64,000 nt of DNA from Maritimibacter sp. (lineage in GTDB: Bacteria; Pseudomonadota; Alphaproteobacteria; Rhodobacterales; Rhodobacteraceae), in the NCBI GenBank assembly GCA_002695005.1, contig NZNT01000025.1:186001-250000 (forward strand), read 5' to 3'. The position numbers and the translations under genes are program-made. Below, one piece after another: positions 10,671-19,226 of the stretch; positions within the stretch are counted from its first letter, which is position 1; every line of letters starts with the position of its first letter. The notes beneath the pieces are model-generated. The model had not been told where the DNA came from. It did no database searches and worked only from the letters and a program-made list of their open reading frames with translations.

Positions 10671-10799
10671 TCACTGCCTCCCCGGACTTTCTTTTCAAGC
10701 GCGTCGGTGGCATCGTGTCAGGGAACGCAAAAAGGCACAAGCGCAGGATAATAAAATTGCGCGGCCAATAATCGACAACGCGCGTTCGCGGGCAGAGCA

Positions 10800-11321
10800 A
10801 TGACGAAGATTGGCGCATTTCTGGCGTTTTCGGCTCTCGTGGTGGGTCTCCTCGTCTCGGGTGTCGAAGCACGCGCGGCCGAAAGCGGGGCCGAGCGCGG
10901 CCCTGTCACAAACCTGCCCATGCCCCGGTTCGTCTCGCTCAAGGTAAGCGTCGCCAACGTGCGCCGCGGCCCGTCTCTCACGCACAAGATCGACTGGGTG
11001 TTCACCCGGCGCGGGATGCCGGTCGAGGTGACGGGCGAATTCGGCCATTGGCGCCGGGTGCAGGACCGCGACGGGGTCGGCGGCTGGGTCCACTACTCGC
11101 TCATCTCGGGCGCGCGCACCGGCATCGTCGAGACCGACCTGGTGCCGGTTCTCGCCCGCGCGATGCCGGACGGACAGGTCAAGGCACGGCTCGAAGCGGG
11201 CGTGATCGTCAATTTGGATCGCTGCGGCCCGGCGTGGTGCCGCGTGAAAGCAGGGGGGTATCGGGGATGGATGGTGAAGTCCGCACTATGGGGCGTCCGA
11301 CCGGACGAGGTGTTCGAATAG
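10800..11321 (+). CDS. Secreted SH3-like domain protein
   Basis: 173 residues with a signal peptide (residues 1 to about 26, cleavage after EARA). Two bacterial SH3-like units follow: the first at VSVANVRRGPSLTHKIDWVF, the second around DGQVKARLEAGVIVNL. Such domains often bind the cell wall, so a periplasmic peptidoglycan-associated role is likely. The pair of cysteines (LDRCGPAWCRVK) may form a disulfide. The adjacent capsule-type gene starts inside its 3' end. The 129 bases upstream hold an AT-rich stretch (10741-10775) that could be the promoter. Confidence 0.82.
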   Translation: MTKIGAFLAFSALVVGLLVSGVEARAAESGAERGPVTNLPMPRFVSLKVSVANVRRGPSLTHKIDWVFTRRGMPVEVTGEFGHWRRVQDRDGVGGWVHYSLISGARTGIVETDLVPVLARAMPDGQVKARLEAGVIVNLDRCGPAWCRVKAGGYRGWMVKSALWGVRPDEVFE

Positions 11322-12319
11322 GAATCGAAGAGGTCGCCACACCGGCCTCCGCCCGCATGTTGATGAAGCAGGGCCGGCGGGTCATCCTGATCCATGCCGA
11401 GCGTGACAGGCTCGACGCCGTCACCTCCGGCAGCGCCACGTTCTTTCCCAGACTCGCCGAACGCGCCCTGCGTGAAGGCCTCCAGACCCGCGTCGTGCGC
11501 GCGCAGTCCAAGGTCGCCGAGATGCTTTCGAACCCCGCCCTCGGCAATATCCACATCATCTTCGGCGACGCGCCGCGCTACGCCCCCGACGCGCTCCACG
11601 TCGGACCCGGCCCGGTGTCGGGGTTCTGGTATCTGGACGAGGTGGGCGTGGGTGCCAACAGCTCCGTGCGCTTCAACCAGTTCGCCCCGGAGCGGATCGA
11701 GGCCGAGCCCGCGACCTATTTCTTCAACGGCGTGACAAGCTGGATGCTGGAGCACAACGTCTCCCCCATCCGGCAGGCCGCGCGCGTCGAGGGCGGGCTC
11801 GACCGCGCCCGCGCCACCATCTTCTGCCAGGAGATCGAGCGGCACCACTTCCGCCAGCATTTCCTCACCACCGAGCAGATGATCCGCACGGTGGCCGAGC
11901 ATGAGACTGAACGGCTGATCTACCTCAAGCCCCATCCGGCGCAGTCCAAACCGATGCGGCGCGACATCATGGCCGTCGCACAGGAATATCCCAACGTGGT
12001 GTTAACGGACGCTTCCGTTCATGACCTCGCCGCCGCAGCCGACATCGTGGTCACGCAGAACTCCGGTGCGGGGTTCGAGGCCCTGATGCAACGCAAGACG
12101 GTCGTGACCTGCGCCAAGACGGATTACTGGCAGGCCACGCTCACTGCGCGCACGACCAAGGAACTCGTCGAGGCGATGGACTATGGCCGCACCAGCATGA
12201 AGGGCTTTCCGTTCGAGAAATTCCTCTACTGGTTCCTGCACCGCCACCTGCTCGAAATCTCCAAGGACGCGTTTGCCGAGCGGGCGTGGGAACGGATCAG
12301 CGACAAGGTCTTTCCGTAG
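11288..12319 (+). CDS. Capsule polysaccharide synthesis-type glycosyltransferase
   Basis: About 343 residues. The C-terminal half carries LKPHPAQS followed by VTQNSGAGFEALMQRKTVV, the paired motifs of the capsule-synthesis (KpsS/KpsC and CDP-glycerol transferase-like) fold. A cytoplasmic enzyme acting on a surface polysaccharide is the best guess. The start is uncertain: I chose the ATG at 11288, which overlaps the SH3 gene by 34 bases, but the ATG at 11357 (MLMKQGRR) is also plausible and neither has a strong ribosome site. The gene stands alone, without kps export genes in the window. Confidence 0.7.
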   Translation: MGRPTGRGVRIGIEEVATPASARMLMKQGRRVILIHAERDRLDAVTSGSATFFPRLAERALREGLQTRVVRAQSKVAEMLSNPALGNIHIIFGDAPRYAPDALHVGPGPVSGFWYLDEVGVGANSSVRFNQFAPERIEAEPATYFFNGVTSWMLEHNVSPIRQAARVEGGLDRARATIFCQEIERHHFRQHFLTTEQMIRTVAEHETERLIYLKPHPAQSKPMRRDIMAVAQEYPNVVLTDASVHDLAAAADIVVTQNSGAGFEALMQRKTVVTCAKTDYWQATLTARTTKELVEAMDYGRTSMKGFPFEKFLYWFLHRHLLEISKDAFAERAWERISDKVFP

Positions 12320-12365
12320 CCCCGACCTTGCGCTAATCAGACCCCCCAAGGCTTGAGGGGACGAG

Positions 12366-13274
12366 ATGGCCAGTCACACCCGCATGAATCTGTCCGCCGG
12401 CATCGCCTCGTCGTTGGTGGCCCTGACGCTCGTCGGGCTGAAGGTCTGGGCTCTGGGTGATACGGGGGCGCTGTCCGTCGCGGCCTCGCTCGCCGACAGC
12501 GCGATGGACCTGATGGTGTCGCTGGGCGGACTCGCCGCCATCGCCTATGCCGCCCGCCCCGCCGACGATGATCACGCGTTCGGACACAGTTCTGCCGAAG
12601 ACCTCGCCGCGCTCGGCCAATCGCTCTTCATCATGGTGTCCGCCGCCGTCATCGGCTGGGCTGCCGTCGCGCGGCTCTTGTCCGACGATCCGGTCACGCT
12701 CGCCAACGAAGGGCGCGGGATCGTTGTCATGTCGGTGTCCATCGCGCTCACCATCGCGCTGGTCGGCTGGCAGCGTTTCGTCGCGCGGCGCACCGGCAGC
12801 CGCGTGGTGCGCGCCGACAGCCTGCATTACCTGGGGGACCTGCTTCCCAACCTGGGCGCCATCGTCTCGCTCTGGGCCTCGGCGGCCTTCGGGCTGGCCA
12901 GCATCGACAGCATCGTGGCCATCGGCGCCGCACTCATGCTGGTGGTCGGCGCGATCAACATCTTCAAGGGCGCGTGGGACGCGCTCATGGACCGCGCCGC
13001 CGACGACACCACCATCGCGGGGATCGAAAGCGTGGTGCGCGACTTTCCGGGCGTTTACGGCTTCCACGACCTCAAGACGCGCATGGCCGGATCTGTGACC
13101 TTCGTGAACCTGCACATCGAACTCGACGGAAACCAGACGCTTGACGAGGCGCACGCCATCGGCGCGGCCCTGCGGCGCAAGCTCCTGAACGAGTTTCCCG
13201 ACACCGACGTCCTGATCCACAAGGACCCGGTCGGGGTGGAACCCCACCCCGAGGACCCGTCGCGTCAGACCTGA
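12366..13274 (+). CDS. Cation diffusion facilitator (FieF type)
   Basis: 302 residues with six expected membrane helices. The metal-site motifs are SLADSAMDL in helix 2 and DSLHYLGDLLPNLG in helix 5, and a cytoplasmic alpha/beta domain with the ending DVLIHKDP completes the fold. These antiporters export Zn, Fe or other divalent cations. The helix 2/5 residues match the FieF-like group (Asp/Asp and His/Asp). Cysteine and His-rich loops are absent. It sits 46 bases after the capsule-type gene. Confidence 0.92.
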   Translation: MASHTRMNLSAGIASSLVALTLVGLKVWALGDTGALSVAASLADSAMDLMVSLGGLAAIAYAARPADDDHAFGHSSAEDLAALGQSLFIMVSAAVIGWAAVARLLSDDPVTLANEGRGIVVMSVSIALTIALVGWQRFVARRTGSRVVRADSLHYLGDLLPNLGAIVSLWASAAFGLASIDSIVAIGAALMLVVGAINIFKGAWDALMDRAADDTTIAGIESVVRDFPGVYGFHDLKTRMAGSVTFVNLHIELDGNQTLDEAHAIGAALRRKLLNEFPDTDVLIHKDPVGVEPHPEDPSRQT

Positions 13275-13281
13275 GCGCCGC

Positions 13282-15309
13282 CTACTCCGCCGCGATCAGC
13301 CCCCGGCCCCTCAGAAGCGCCCCGACCTCCGGCATCTTGCCCCGGAACGCGCGATACAGGTCGTCGGCCTCGACCGTGCCGCCACGCGACAGGATGTTCG
13401 CCTCAAGGCTCTTCGCGGTCTCGGCGTCGAACGCATCGCCCGCCTCACGGAACGCCGCGAAAGCATCCTCGTCCATCACCTCGGACCACATGTAGCTGTA
13501 ATAGCCCGAGGAATAGCCGTCGCCCGAGAAGACATGCGCGAAATGCGGCGTGGCATGGCGCATCCGGATCGGGCGCGGCATGCCAAGGCCCTCGAGGATT
13601 TCCGCCTGTTTCTGCATCGGGTCCGCAGGGGCCGCGCCCCGGTGGAATTCGAGATCGACCATTGCCGAGGCGACATATTCGACCGTCCGGAACCCGGCGT
13701 CGAAATTTGCCGCCCCGATCAGCCGCTCCAGCATGTCCGCGGGGATCGGCTCGCCCGTCTCGGCATGGGTCGCGAACTCACCCAGAACCTCGGGCACCTC
13801 CAGCCAATGCTCGTAAAGCTGGCTCGGCAACTCCACGAAGTCGCGTGCGACCGAGGTGCCAGACAGGCTCTCATAGGTCACGTCCGACAGCATCTGGTGG
13901 AGCGCGTGACCGAACTCATGAAACAGCGTCCGCGCATCGTCCCAGCTCAGAAGCGCGGCCTTGCCAGCCTCGGGCTTCGCGAAGTTGCACACGTTCACGA
14001 CGATGGGCCGAACCTCGCCCTCCATCCGGCTCTGGGATCGCATGGCGGAACACCACGCCCCCGACCGCTTGGAGCCGCGCGCAAAGTAATCGCCCATGAA
14101 GACGGCCATGTGTTCGCCGTCCCGCGTCACCTCCCACATCCGCACGTCGGGGTGATAGGACGGCCCGTCCAGCGCCCGGAACTCCAGCCCGAACAGCCGG
14201 TTCGCGACCGAGAACGCCGCCTCGATCATCCGGTCGAGTTGCAGGTACGGCTTCACCTCCGCCTCGTCGAGGTCGAGCTCGGCTTGCCGCCGCCTGGAAG
14301 CATAGTAGTGCCAGTCCCACGGCTCCAACGGGCCGGCATGACCGTCCGCGTGCAGCATTGTCTCCAGCGTCTCCGCATCGGCCAGCGCCGCCGCGCGCGC
14401 CGGGGTCCAGACCTCCGTCAGCAGGTCCGCGACCGCCTCGGGCGTCCCGGCCATTTCCGTCTCCAGCTTGTAGGCGGCGAAACTCTCATAGCCGAGGAGC
14501 TTGGCCCGCTCCTCGCGCAGCTTGAGGATCTCGGCGGCGATGCCCCGGTTGTCGGTCTTGCCGCCATTGGCCCCGCGCGACGTATAGGCCTCATAAGCGC
14601 GCCGCCGAAGCTCGCGCTTGGGCGACGTCGCCAGAAACGGCGTGATGAGGGAACGCGACAGCGTCACAACGGCTCCGCCCACGCCCTTCTCCGCACCGGC
14701 GGCGCGCGCCGCATCGACGACGTAGCCGGGCAGACCCTCAAGGCCGTCCTCGCCCAGCTCCATGAACCACCCGCGCTCATCGGCGAGCAGGTTCTGCGTG
14801 AACTGCGTGCCCAGCACCGCAAGCCGCTCCATCACGGCCCGGTAGCGCGCCCGGTCCTCACCCTCGAGAAGCGCCCCGGCCCGCACGAAGCGCCGCCGCG
14901 TGATGTAGAGGAGCCGCGCCTGTTCGTCCGTCAGGTCCAGACCCTCGCGGTCCTCCCACAGCGTCTCGATCCGCCCGAACAGCGCCGCATCCAGCAGGAT
15001 GTCCGAGGCATAGGCGGCCAGCTTCGGCGAAAACGCCCGCTGCAATTCTTCGCGCTTCTCCGTCGCATCGGCACCGGCAAGGTTGTAAAACACCCCCAGC
15101 ACCTTCGACAGAAGCGCGTCCGAAGCCTCCAGCGCCTCGATCGTGTTGGCGAATGTCGGCGCATCGTCCTGCGCCCCGATCTCCGCCACCCTTGCGCGCG
15201 CCTCAGTCAGCGCGGCCTCCATCGCAGGCTCGAAATCCTCGTCCGAAATCTCCGCGAAGGGCGGCAGCGCGAAAGGCGTGTCCCAGTCAGAAAGCAGGGG
15301 GTTGGTCAT
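13282..15309 (-). CDS. M3 family oligopeptidase (OpdA/Dcp type)
   Basis: 675 residues, the usual size of oligopeptidase A and dipeptidyl carboxypeptidase. The zinc site HEFGH lies near residue 462 (LFHEFGHALHQML), with the downstream third ligand region around ELPSQLYEHWLE. It degrades short peptides in the cytoplasm; no signal peptide is present. AAGGAG lies before the start. It is convergent with the cation facilitator. The 296 bases upstream, between it and moeB, contain only palindromes and repeats. Confidence 0.92.
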   Translation of the reverse strand: MTNPLLSDWDTPFALPPFAEISDEDFEPAMEAALTEARARVAEIGAQDDAPTFANTIEALEASDALLSKVLGVFYNLAGADATEKREELQRAFSPKLAAYASDILLDAALFGRIETLWEDREGLDLTDEQARLLYITRRRFVRAGALLEGEDRARYRAVMERLAVLGTQFTQNLLADERGWFMELGEDGLEGLPGYVVDAARAAGAEKGVGGAVVTLSRSLITPFLATSPKRELRRRAYEAYTSRGANGGKTDNRGIAAEILKLREERAKLLGYESFAAYKLETEMAGTPEAVADLLTEVWTPARAAALADAETLETMLHADGHAGPLEPWDWHYYASRRRQAELDLDEAEVKPYLQLDRMIEAAFSVANRLFGLEFRALDGPSYHPDVRMWEVTRDGEHMAVFMGDYFARGSKRSGAWCSAMRSQSRMEGEVRPIVVNVCNFAKPEAGKAALLSWDDARTLFHEFGHALHQMLSDVTYESLSGTSVARDFVELPSQLYEHWLEVPEVLGEFATHAETGEPIPADMLERLIGAANFDAGFRTVEYVASAMVDLEFHRGAAPADPMQKQAEILEGLGMPRPIRMRHATPHFAHVFSGDGYSSGYYSYMWSEVMDEDAFAAFREAGDAFDAETAKSLEANILSRGGTVEADDLYRAFRGKMPEVGALLRGRGLIAAE

Positions 15310-15383
15310 GGCGCATCTCCTTTTCCCACACAGCTAGGGACGCCGGGGGCAAAGGTCCAGTGCGCCCCGCGCGCGAGTCGGGA

Positions 15384-15440
15384 CCGGGTCAAGGATCGCC
15401 GCAGGCGACCGCGGCCTGCCGCGGCCCGTCCTTGACGCGG
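15384..15440. repeat. Long palindrome between M3 peptidase and moeB
   Basis: A 12-base arm CCGGGTCAAGGA pairs with TCCTTGACGCGG (11 of 12), enclosing a 33-base loop that can itself fold (GCCGCAGGC with GCCTGCCGCGGC). No gene is apparent. It may be a dispersed intergenic element or part of the moeB 3' region. Confidence 0.55.
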
Positions 15441-15470
15441 GCGCGTCTCGCATCACGCTCGGCATGGCGA

Positions 15471-15497
15471 CCTGAGGGGGCAGACCGCCCCCTCAGG
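15471..15497. terminator. Strong hairpin downstream of moeB
   Basis: A perfect 11-base stem (CCTGAGGGGGC / GCCCCCTCAGG) with a five-base loop, 109 bases beyond the moeB stop in its transcription direction. There is no U-tract, so intrinsic termination is uncertain. It may instead protect the transcript end. Confidence 0.45.
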
Positions 15498-15585
15498 CGC
15501 TTCCCCAGCAAACGCTCCGGCATACCCGCACCGCGCACCCCTTCGGCAAGGGAGCCCACCGCGCGTGCCTGCCGCAGGCAGGGAC

Positions 15586-15614
15586 GCGCAAGACCTGCGC
15601 GGGCGTCAGCCCGC
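15586..15614 (+). repeat. Dispersed hairpin repeat family B, copy 1
   Basis: A 29-base element with ends GCGCAA and CAGCCCGC contains the hairpin GCGGGC / GCCCGC. It matches 42092-42120 at all but a few positions. This copy covers the 3' end and stop codon of moeB. Confidence 0.65.
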
Positions 15615-16664
15615 TCCGCTCGCCACCGGCTCCGCCCCGGACCCGCAGACCGGGCAGTCGTCCCGACGTTTCAGCTTGATGATCCGCGTGTCGGCATAGA
15701 GCGCGTCGTAGATCAACATCCGACCGCGCAGCCCCTCGCCCGACCCGGCGATCTCCTTCACGGCTTCCACCGCCATCATCGACCCGACCACACCCGGCAG
15801 CGGCCCGAGCACACCGGCCTCTGCGCAGCTCGGCGCAAGCCCCGGCGCGGGCGCTTCAGGGAAGATGCATTGATAGCACGGCCCGCCCCGCGCCGGGTCC
15901 CAGGTCGAAATCTGGCCTTCCCATTGCGTGAGCGCCGCCCCGATCACCGGCTTGCCCAGCCGCGCCGCCACGCGGTTGACGAGGTAGCGGGTCTCGAAAT
16001 TGTCCGAACCCTCGAGGATCAGATCGTAGTCGCCGAAAAGCTCCGTCGCGATCTCCTCGGTCAGCCGTCGATTGTAGGGCCGCACCACCGCGTAGGGGTT
16101 CTGCGCCCGCATCGCGGCTTCGGCCGAGAACACCTTGGGCGTGCCGATGGAACTGTCCGGGTGGATGACCTGCCGCTGGAGGTTGGAGTTGTCGACCGTG
16201 TCGTCGTCGATCACCCCGATGGTCCCGACCCCGGCGGCAGCGAGGTAGAGAAGCGCGGGCGAGCCAAGCCCGCCGGCGCCCACGACAAGCACCTTCGCAT
16301 CCTTCAACGCCTTCTGCCCCGGCCCGCCGATCTCGCGCAACACGACATGGCGTGCGTAACGGTCGAGCTCGGTGTCGGAGAACGGGCCATCCGCCGCCGC
16401 ATGGGCGGGCGCGGCCCGCGCGCGCAGGGCCGCAAGGCCGCGCCGGTAGACCGCGATCAGGATCAGCCCGCCGACCAACGTGGCCCAGGCAGCGAAACTG
16501 CCGCCGAACAGGCGCGGGATGGGATGGTCGGGCGGCAGAACGGCATGGGCCAGCAAAACGGCGGCGAGGAGGATACCGACGAGCACCCAGCGCCGCGACC
16601 GTGGCACGTCGAAGGCCCAGCCAGCTCCCCAGATCGCGGCGACCGCAAGCAGGACGAAAATCAT
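15606..16664 (-). CDS. moeB: MoeB/ThiF-type adenylyltransferase with N-terminal membrane anchor
   Basis: 352 residues. The first about 75 residues contain two to three hydrophobic segments that ordinary MoeB lacks. From residue about 95 the E1-like fold is complete: GAGGLGSPALLYLAAAG nucleotide loop, NLQRQV, the candidate active cysteine in PSCAEAGVLGPLPG, and zinc CxxC pairs (PCYQCIFP, DCPVCGSG). It should adenylate the C-terminus of a small sulfur carrier such as MoaD or ThiS. The start overlaps the dut stop by four bases, forming coaBC-dut-moeB. Whether MoaD or another carrier is the partner is not shown here. Confidence 0.88.
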   Translation of the reverse strand: MIFVLLAVAAIWGAGWAFDVPRSRRWVLVGILLAAVLLAHAVLPPDHPIPRLFGGSFAAWATLVGGLILIAVYRRGLAALRARAAPAHAAADGPFSDTELDRYARHVVLREIGGPGQKALKDAKVLVVGAGGLGSPALLYLAAAGVGTIGVIDDDTVDNSNLQRQVIHPDSSIGTPKVFSAEAAMRAQNPYAVVRPYNRRLTEEIATELFGDYDLILEGSDNFETRYLVNRVAARLGKPVIGAALTQWEGQISTWDPARGGPCYQCIFPEAPAPGLAPSCAEAGVLGPLPGVVGSMMAVEAVKEIAGSGEGLRGRMLIYDALYADTRIIKLKRRDDCPVCGSGAEPVASGAG

Positions 16665-17131
16665 TTGGTCCCCGTGGACCCGAAACCACCCGCGCCGCGC
16701 TGGCTCTCGCCCAGCGCCCCGGCCACCTCATAGACGGCCTGCACCACCGGCGCGACGATGGCCTGCGCGATCCGGTCGCCGTGCCCGATGGTGTAAGGCT
16801 CGGCGCCGAAATTCACCAAAAGGACGCCCAGCGGCCCGCGATAATCGCTGTCGATGGTGCCCGGCGTGTTGGGCAGCGACAACCCGTGCCTGAGCGCGAG
16901 GCCCGAGCGCGGCCTGATCTGCATCTCGTAGCCCTCCGGTATCTCGACGCGCAGCCCGGTTGGCACGATCCGCCGCTCCATCGGGGCGAGCGTCAGGCCC
17001 GCCGCGCGGTCCTCAGTTGGCAGGTTCGCGCGGATGTCCGCCCCGGCTGCCCCGCCCGTGGCATAGGCGGGCAGCGCCACCGCCGGGTCCGCCCAATCCT
17101 CGCGCAGCACGCGGATCACCGGCGCGCTCAT
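16661..17131 (-). CDS. dut: dUTP diphosphatase
   Basis: 156 residues with all five trimeric dUTPase motifs in order: AAGADIRANL, RPRSGLALRHGL, NTPGTIDSDYRGPLGVL, GDRIAQAIVAPV and the C-terminal RGAGGFGSTG arm. It hydrolyses dUTP to dUMP and pyrophosphate, keeping uracil out of DNA. It overlaps coaBC upstream and moeB downstream by four bases each. The coaBC-dut pairing is a common bacterial arrangement. Confidence 0.96.
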   Translation of the reverse strand: MSAPVIRVLREDWADPAVALPAYATGGAAGADIRANLPTEDRAAGLTLAPMERRIVPTGLRVEIPEGYEMQIRPRSGLALRHGLSLPNTPGTIDSDYRGPLGVLLVNFGAEPYTIGHGDRIAQAIVAPVVQAVYEVAGALGESQRGAGGFGSTGTK

Positions 17132-18324
17132 GCGAGCGCCTCGGCGATCCGGGCGGCAAGCTTGCGCGCGACCTCGTCCTTGCCCATGCGTGGCCAGTCC
17201 TCGGCTCCGCCCTCGGAAATCAGGATCACCGCGTTTTCCGAGCCGCCCATGATGCCGGTCTCGGGCGAAACGTCGTTGGCCACGATCCAGTCGCAGCCCT
17301 TGCGCGCGCGCTTCGCGGTCGCGTGCTCCACCACGTCATGCGTCTCGGCGGCGAACCCCACGACCAGTTGTGGCCGCCCGTCTCCCATCGCGCTGACGGT
17401 GGCGAGGATGTCGGGGTTCTCGGCAAAGTCGAGCACGGGCAGCGCCCCGGACCCGTCCTTCTTGATCTTGCGGTCCGACGCGCTCACCACCCGCCAGTCC
17501 GCGACAGCGGCGGCAAAGACGGCGGCCTCGGCGGGAAGCGCGGCCTCGACCGCCTCCAGCATCTCCTGCGCCGTCTGCACCTCGATCACATGGACCCCGG
17601 TGGGCCGCACCACATCGGCGGGCCCTGTGATGAAGGTCACGCTCGCCCCCAGCGCCGACAGCGCCTGCGCGATGGCCGTGCCCTGCGCGCCGGAGGATCG
17701 GTTGGCGATGTAGCGCACCGGGTCGATCGGCTCATGCGTCGGCCCGGAGGTGACCACAACATGCTTGCCCGCGAGCGGCCCGCCTTTCAGCGCGGCCTCG
17801 ATGGCATCGGCGATCTCGTCCGGCTCCACCAGCCGCCCGGGGCCGAACTCGCCACAAGCCATCGCGCCCTCGGTCGGACCCGCGAAGAGCACGCCGTCGT
17901 TCCTCAGCGCGGCCACGTTGCGCTGCACCGCCGGATGCTCCCACATCCGCACGTTCATCGCGGGCGCGACCAGCACGCGTTTGTCGGTGGCAAGCAGCAG
18001 CGTGGAGGCGAGGTCGTCGGCCAGCCCGTTCGCCATCTTGCCCAGCAAGTCAGCGGTGGCGGGCGCGACGACCACGAGGTCGGCATCCCGGCTCAGCTCG
18101 ATATGACCCATCTCGGCCTCGTCGGTGAGCGAGAAGAGGTCGGTATAGACCTTCTCCGCCGACAGTGCCGCCGCCGACAGGGGCGTGACGAATTCCTGCC
18201 CCGCTTTCGTGATGACCGGCACCACCCGCGCGCCGCGTTCGCGCAGGGTGCGGATGAGCGTCAACGACTTGAACGCGCCGACCCCGCCGCCGATGATGAG
18301 TAATATCCGTTTCCCTGCGAGCAT
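17128..18324 (-). CDS. coaBC: Bifunctional phosphopantothenoylcysteine synthetase/decarboxylase
   Basis: 398 residues. The N-terminal CoaC flavoprotein half has the catalytic His in MGHIELSRDAD (near residue 73) and the substrate-clamp motif APAMNVRMWEHPA (near residue 119). The CoaB half begins around VVTSGPTHEPIDPVRYI. It catalyses the two middle steps of coenzyme A synthesis in the cytoplasm. First gene of the coaBC-dut-moeB operon. Length and order match the fused bacterial enzyme. Confidence 0.96.
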   Translation of the reverse strand: MLAGKRILLIIGGGVGAFKSLTLIRTLRERGARVVPVITKAGQEFVTPLSAAALSAEKVYTDLFSLTDEAEMGHIELSRDADLVVVAPATADLLGKMANGLADDLASTLLLATDKRVLVAPAMNVRMWEHPAVQRNVAALRNDGVLFAGPTEGAMACGEFGPGRLVEPDEIADAIEAALKGGPLAGKHVVVTSGPTHEPIDPVRYIANRSSGAQGTAIAQALSALGASVTFITGPADVVRPTGVHVIEVQTAQEMLEAVEAALPAEAAVFAAAVADWRVVSASDRKIKKDGSGALPVLDFAENPDILATVSAMGDGRPQLVVGFAAETHDVVEHATAKRARKGCDWIVANDVSPETGIMGGSENAVILISEGGAEDWPRMGKDEVARKLAARIAEALA

Positions 18325-18372
18325 CCGGCCCTCTTTTTCGACCTTGTTAGGGCGTCATCGCCATCCGCACAA

Positions 18373-19152
18373 CTATTCGAAGGCCGCGCAGGGGTCGCCC
18401 CGGTCCACGCCCGGCGCGTCGATGACCGTGTCGAAGGTGCCCTCGGGCGTTCCGCCATCCTCGCCCTGCCCCATCGTGACCACGATGATCTGCGGGCGCA
18501 CGCGGGCGATATAGGCGGGAACGCCCCAGTCCTCGCGTGTGTGTCCATTGCCCGCGATCACCGCCACCGGCCCGCCGGTTTCCTCCAGCGCCGTGATCGC
18601 CGCGCGCGCCAGCACGGCGTCACGCAGCCGTTGCAGGTCGACCATCCCCGGCAGCATGTCGAGGGGCAGCGCACCGCAATGCGCCTCCATCTGAAGGTTG
18701 AGCCGGTCGGCCAGTTCCTCGGCGGACAGGTCGTCGGTCAGCCCGTAATCCTCGGCCCCCTCGCCAAAGGCGACGGCGACCCCGGTGTCCATCGCCTCGC
18801 GCGTCTCCTCACGCGGCACGGCGGCGCCATAGACGTCGGCCCCGCGCGACGCGGCGAAGATAGGGTAATACATGTCGAAATCGGGCCACCCGGCCTCTTC
18901 CCAGCCCAGAAGCTCACCCAGCGCCTCCGGGTCGTCCAGCCGGTCATCGCGCACCTCGGCGGCCTGCGCCTCGGTCAGCATCTCGAAGACGACCGCGCGG
19001 GGACGGATGTCGCGGATCGCGGCGGCCTGCGCTTCGTGATGGGCCGGGTTGTCATGAACCTCGCCAAGCACGAACACATCCCCCACAGCCCCCGCCAGCG
19101 GCCCGGCATGGGCCGCGACGGGCAACAGGAGGGGGAGGAGCAATCGCCACAT
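18373..19152 (-). CDS. ChaN family heme/iron-associated protein
   Basis: 259 residues with a signal peptide ending near residue 16 (VAAHA-GPLAG). The ChaN/DUF399 body has FVLGEVHDNPAHHEAQ near residues 27-42, VVFEMLTEAQA, and AVIAGNGHTREDWGVP toward the end. Characterised ChaN is a heme-binding, iron-regulated protein. No lipobox cysteine is visible, so it is probably soluble and periplasmic. It is transcribed away from cobU, with a 74-base divergent region between them. Confidence 0.85.
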   Translation of the reverse strand: MWRLLLPLLLPVAAHAGPLAGAVGDVFVLGEVHDNPAHHEAQAAAIRDIRPRAVVFEMLTEAQAAEVRDDRLDDPEALGELLGWEEAGWPDFDMYYPIFAASRGADVYGAAVPREETREAMDTGVAVAFGEGAEDYGLTDDLSAEELADRLNLQMEAHCGALPLDMLPGMVDLQRLRDAVLARAAITALEETGGPVAVIAGNGHTREDWGVPAYIARVRPQIIVVTMGQGEDGGTPEGTFDTVIDAPGVDRGDPCAAFE

Positions 19153-19226
19153 CCAATCAATGTGGCGGCTCGGCCCTCGGGCGGCAAGTGCTTCCCCTCG
19201 CCCGCGCGCTTTGCTACGCGTGCCCC

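Noticed and set aside
8769-10751. 660-codon plus-strand frame across EamA and the dehydrogenase
   Set aside because: Out of frame with EamA and antisense to the dehydrogenase; no homology to either.
11048-11287. N-terminal extension of the capsule-type glycosyltransferase
   Set aside because: It lies wholly within the SH3 gene in another frame and has shadow composition.
13534-15435. 633-codon plus-strand frame opposite the M3 oligopeptidase
   Set aside because: Antisense to a gene with a complete HEFGH active site; composition is typical of a shadow frame.
19153-19226. Cobalamin riboswitch before cobU
   Set aside because: The gap is only 74 bases and has no B12-box-like sequence; a cobalamin riboswitch needs far more.
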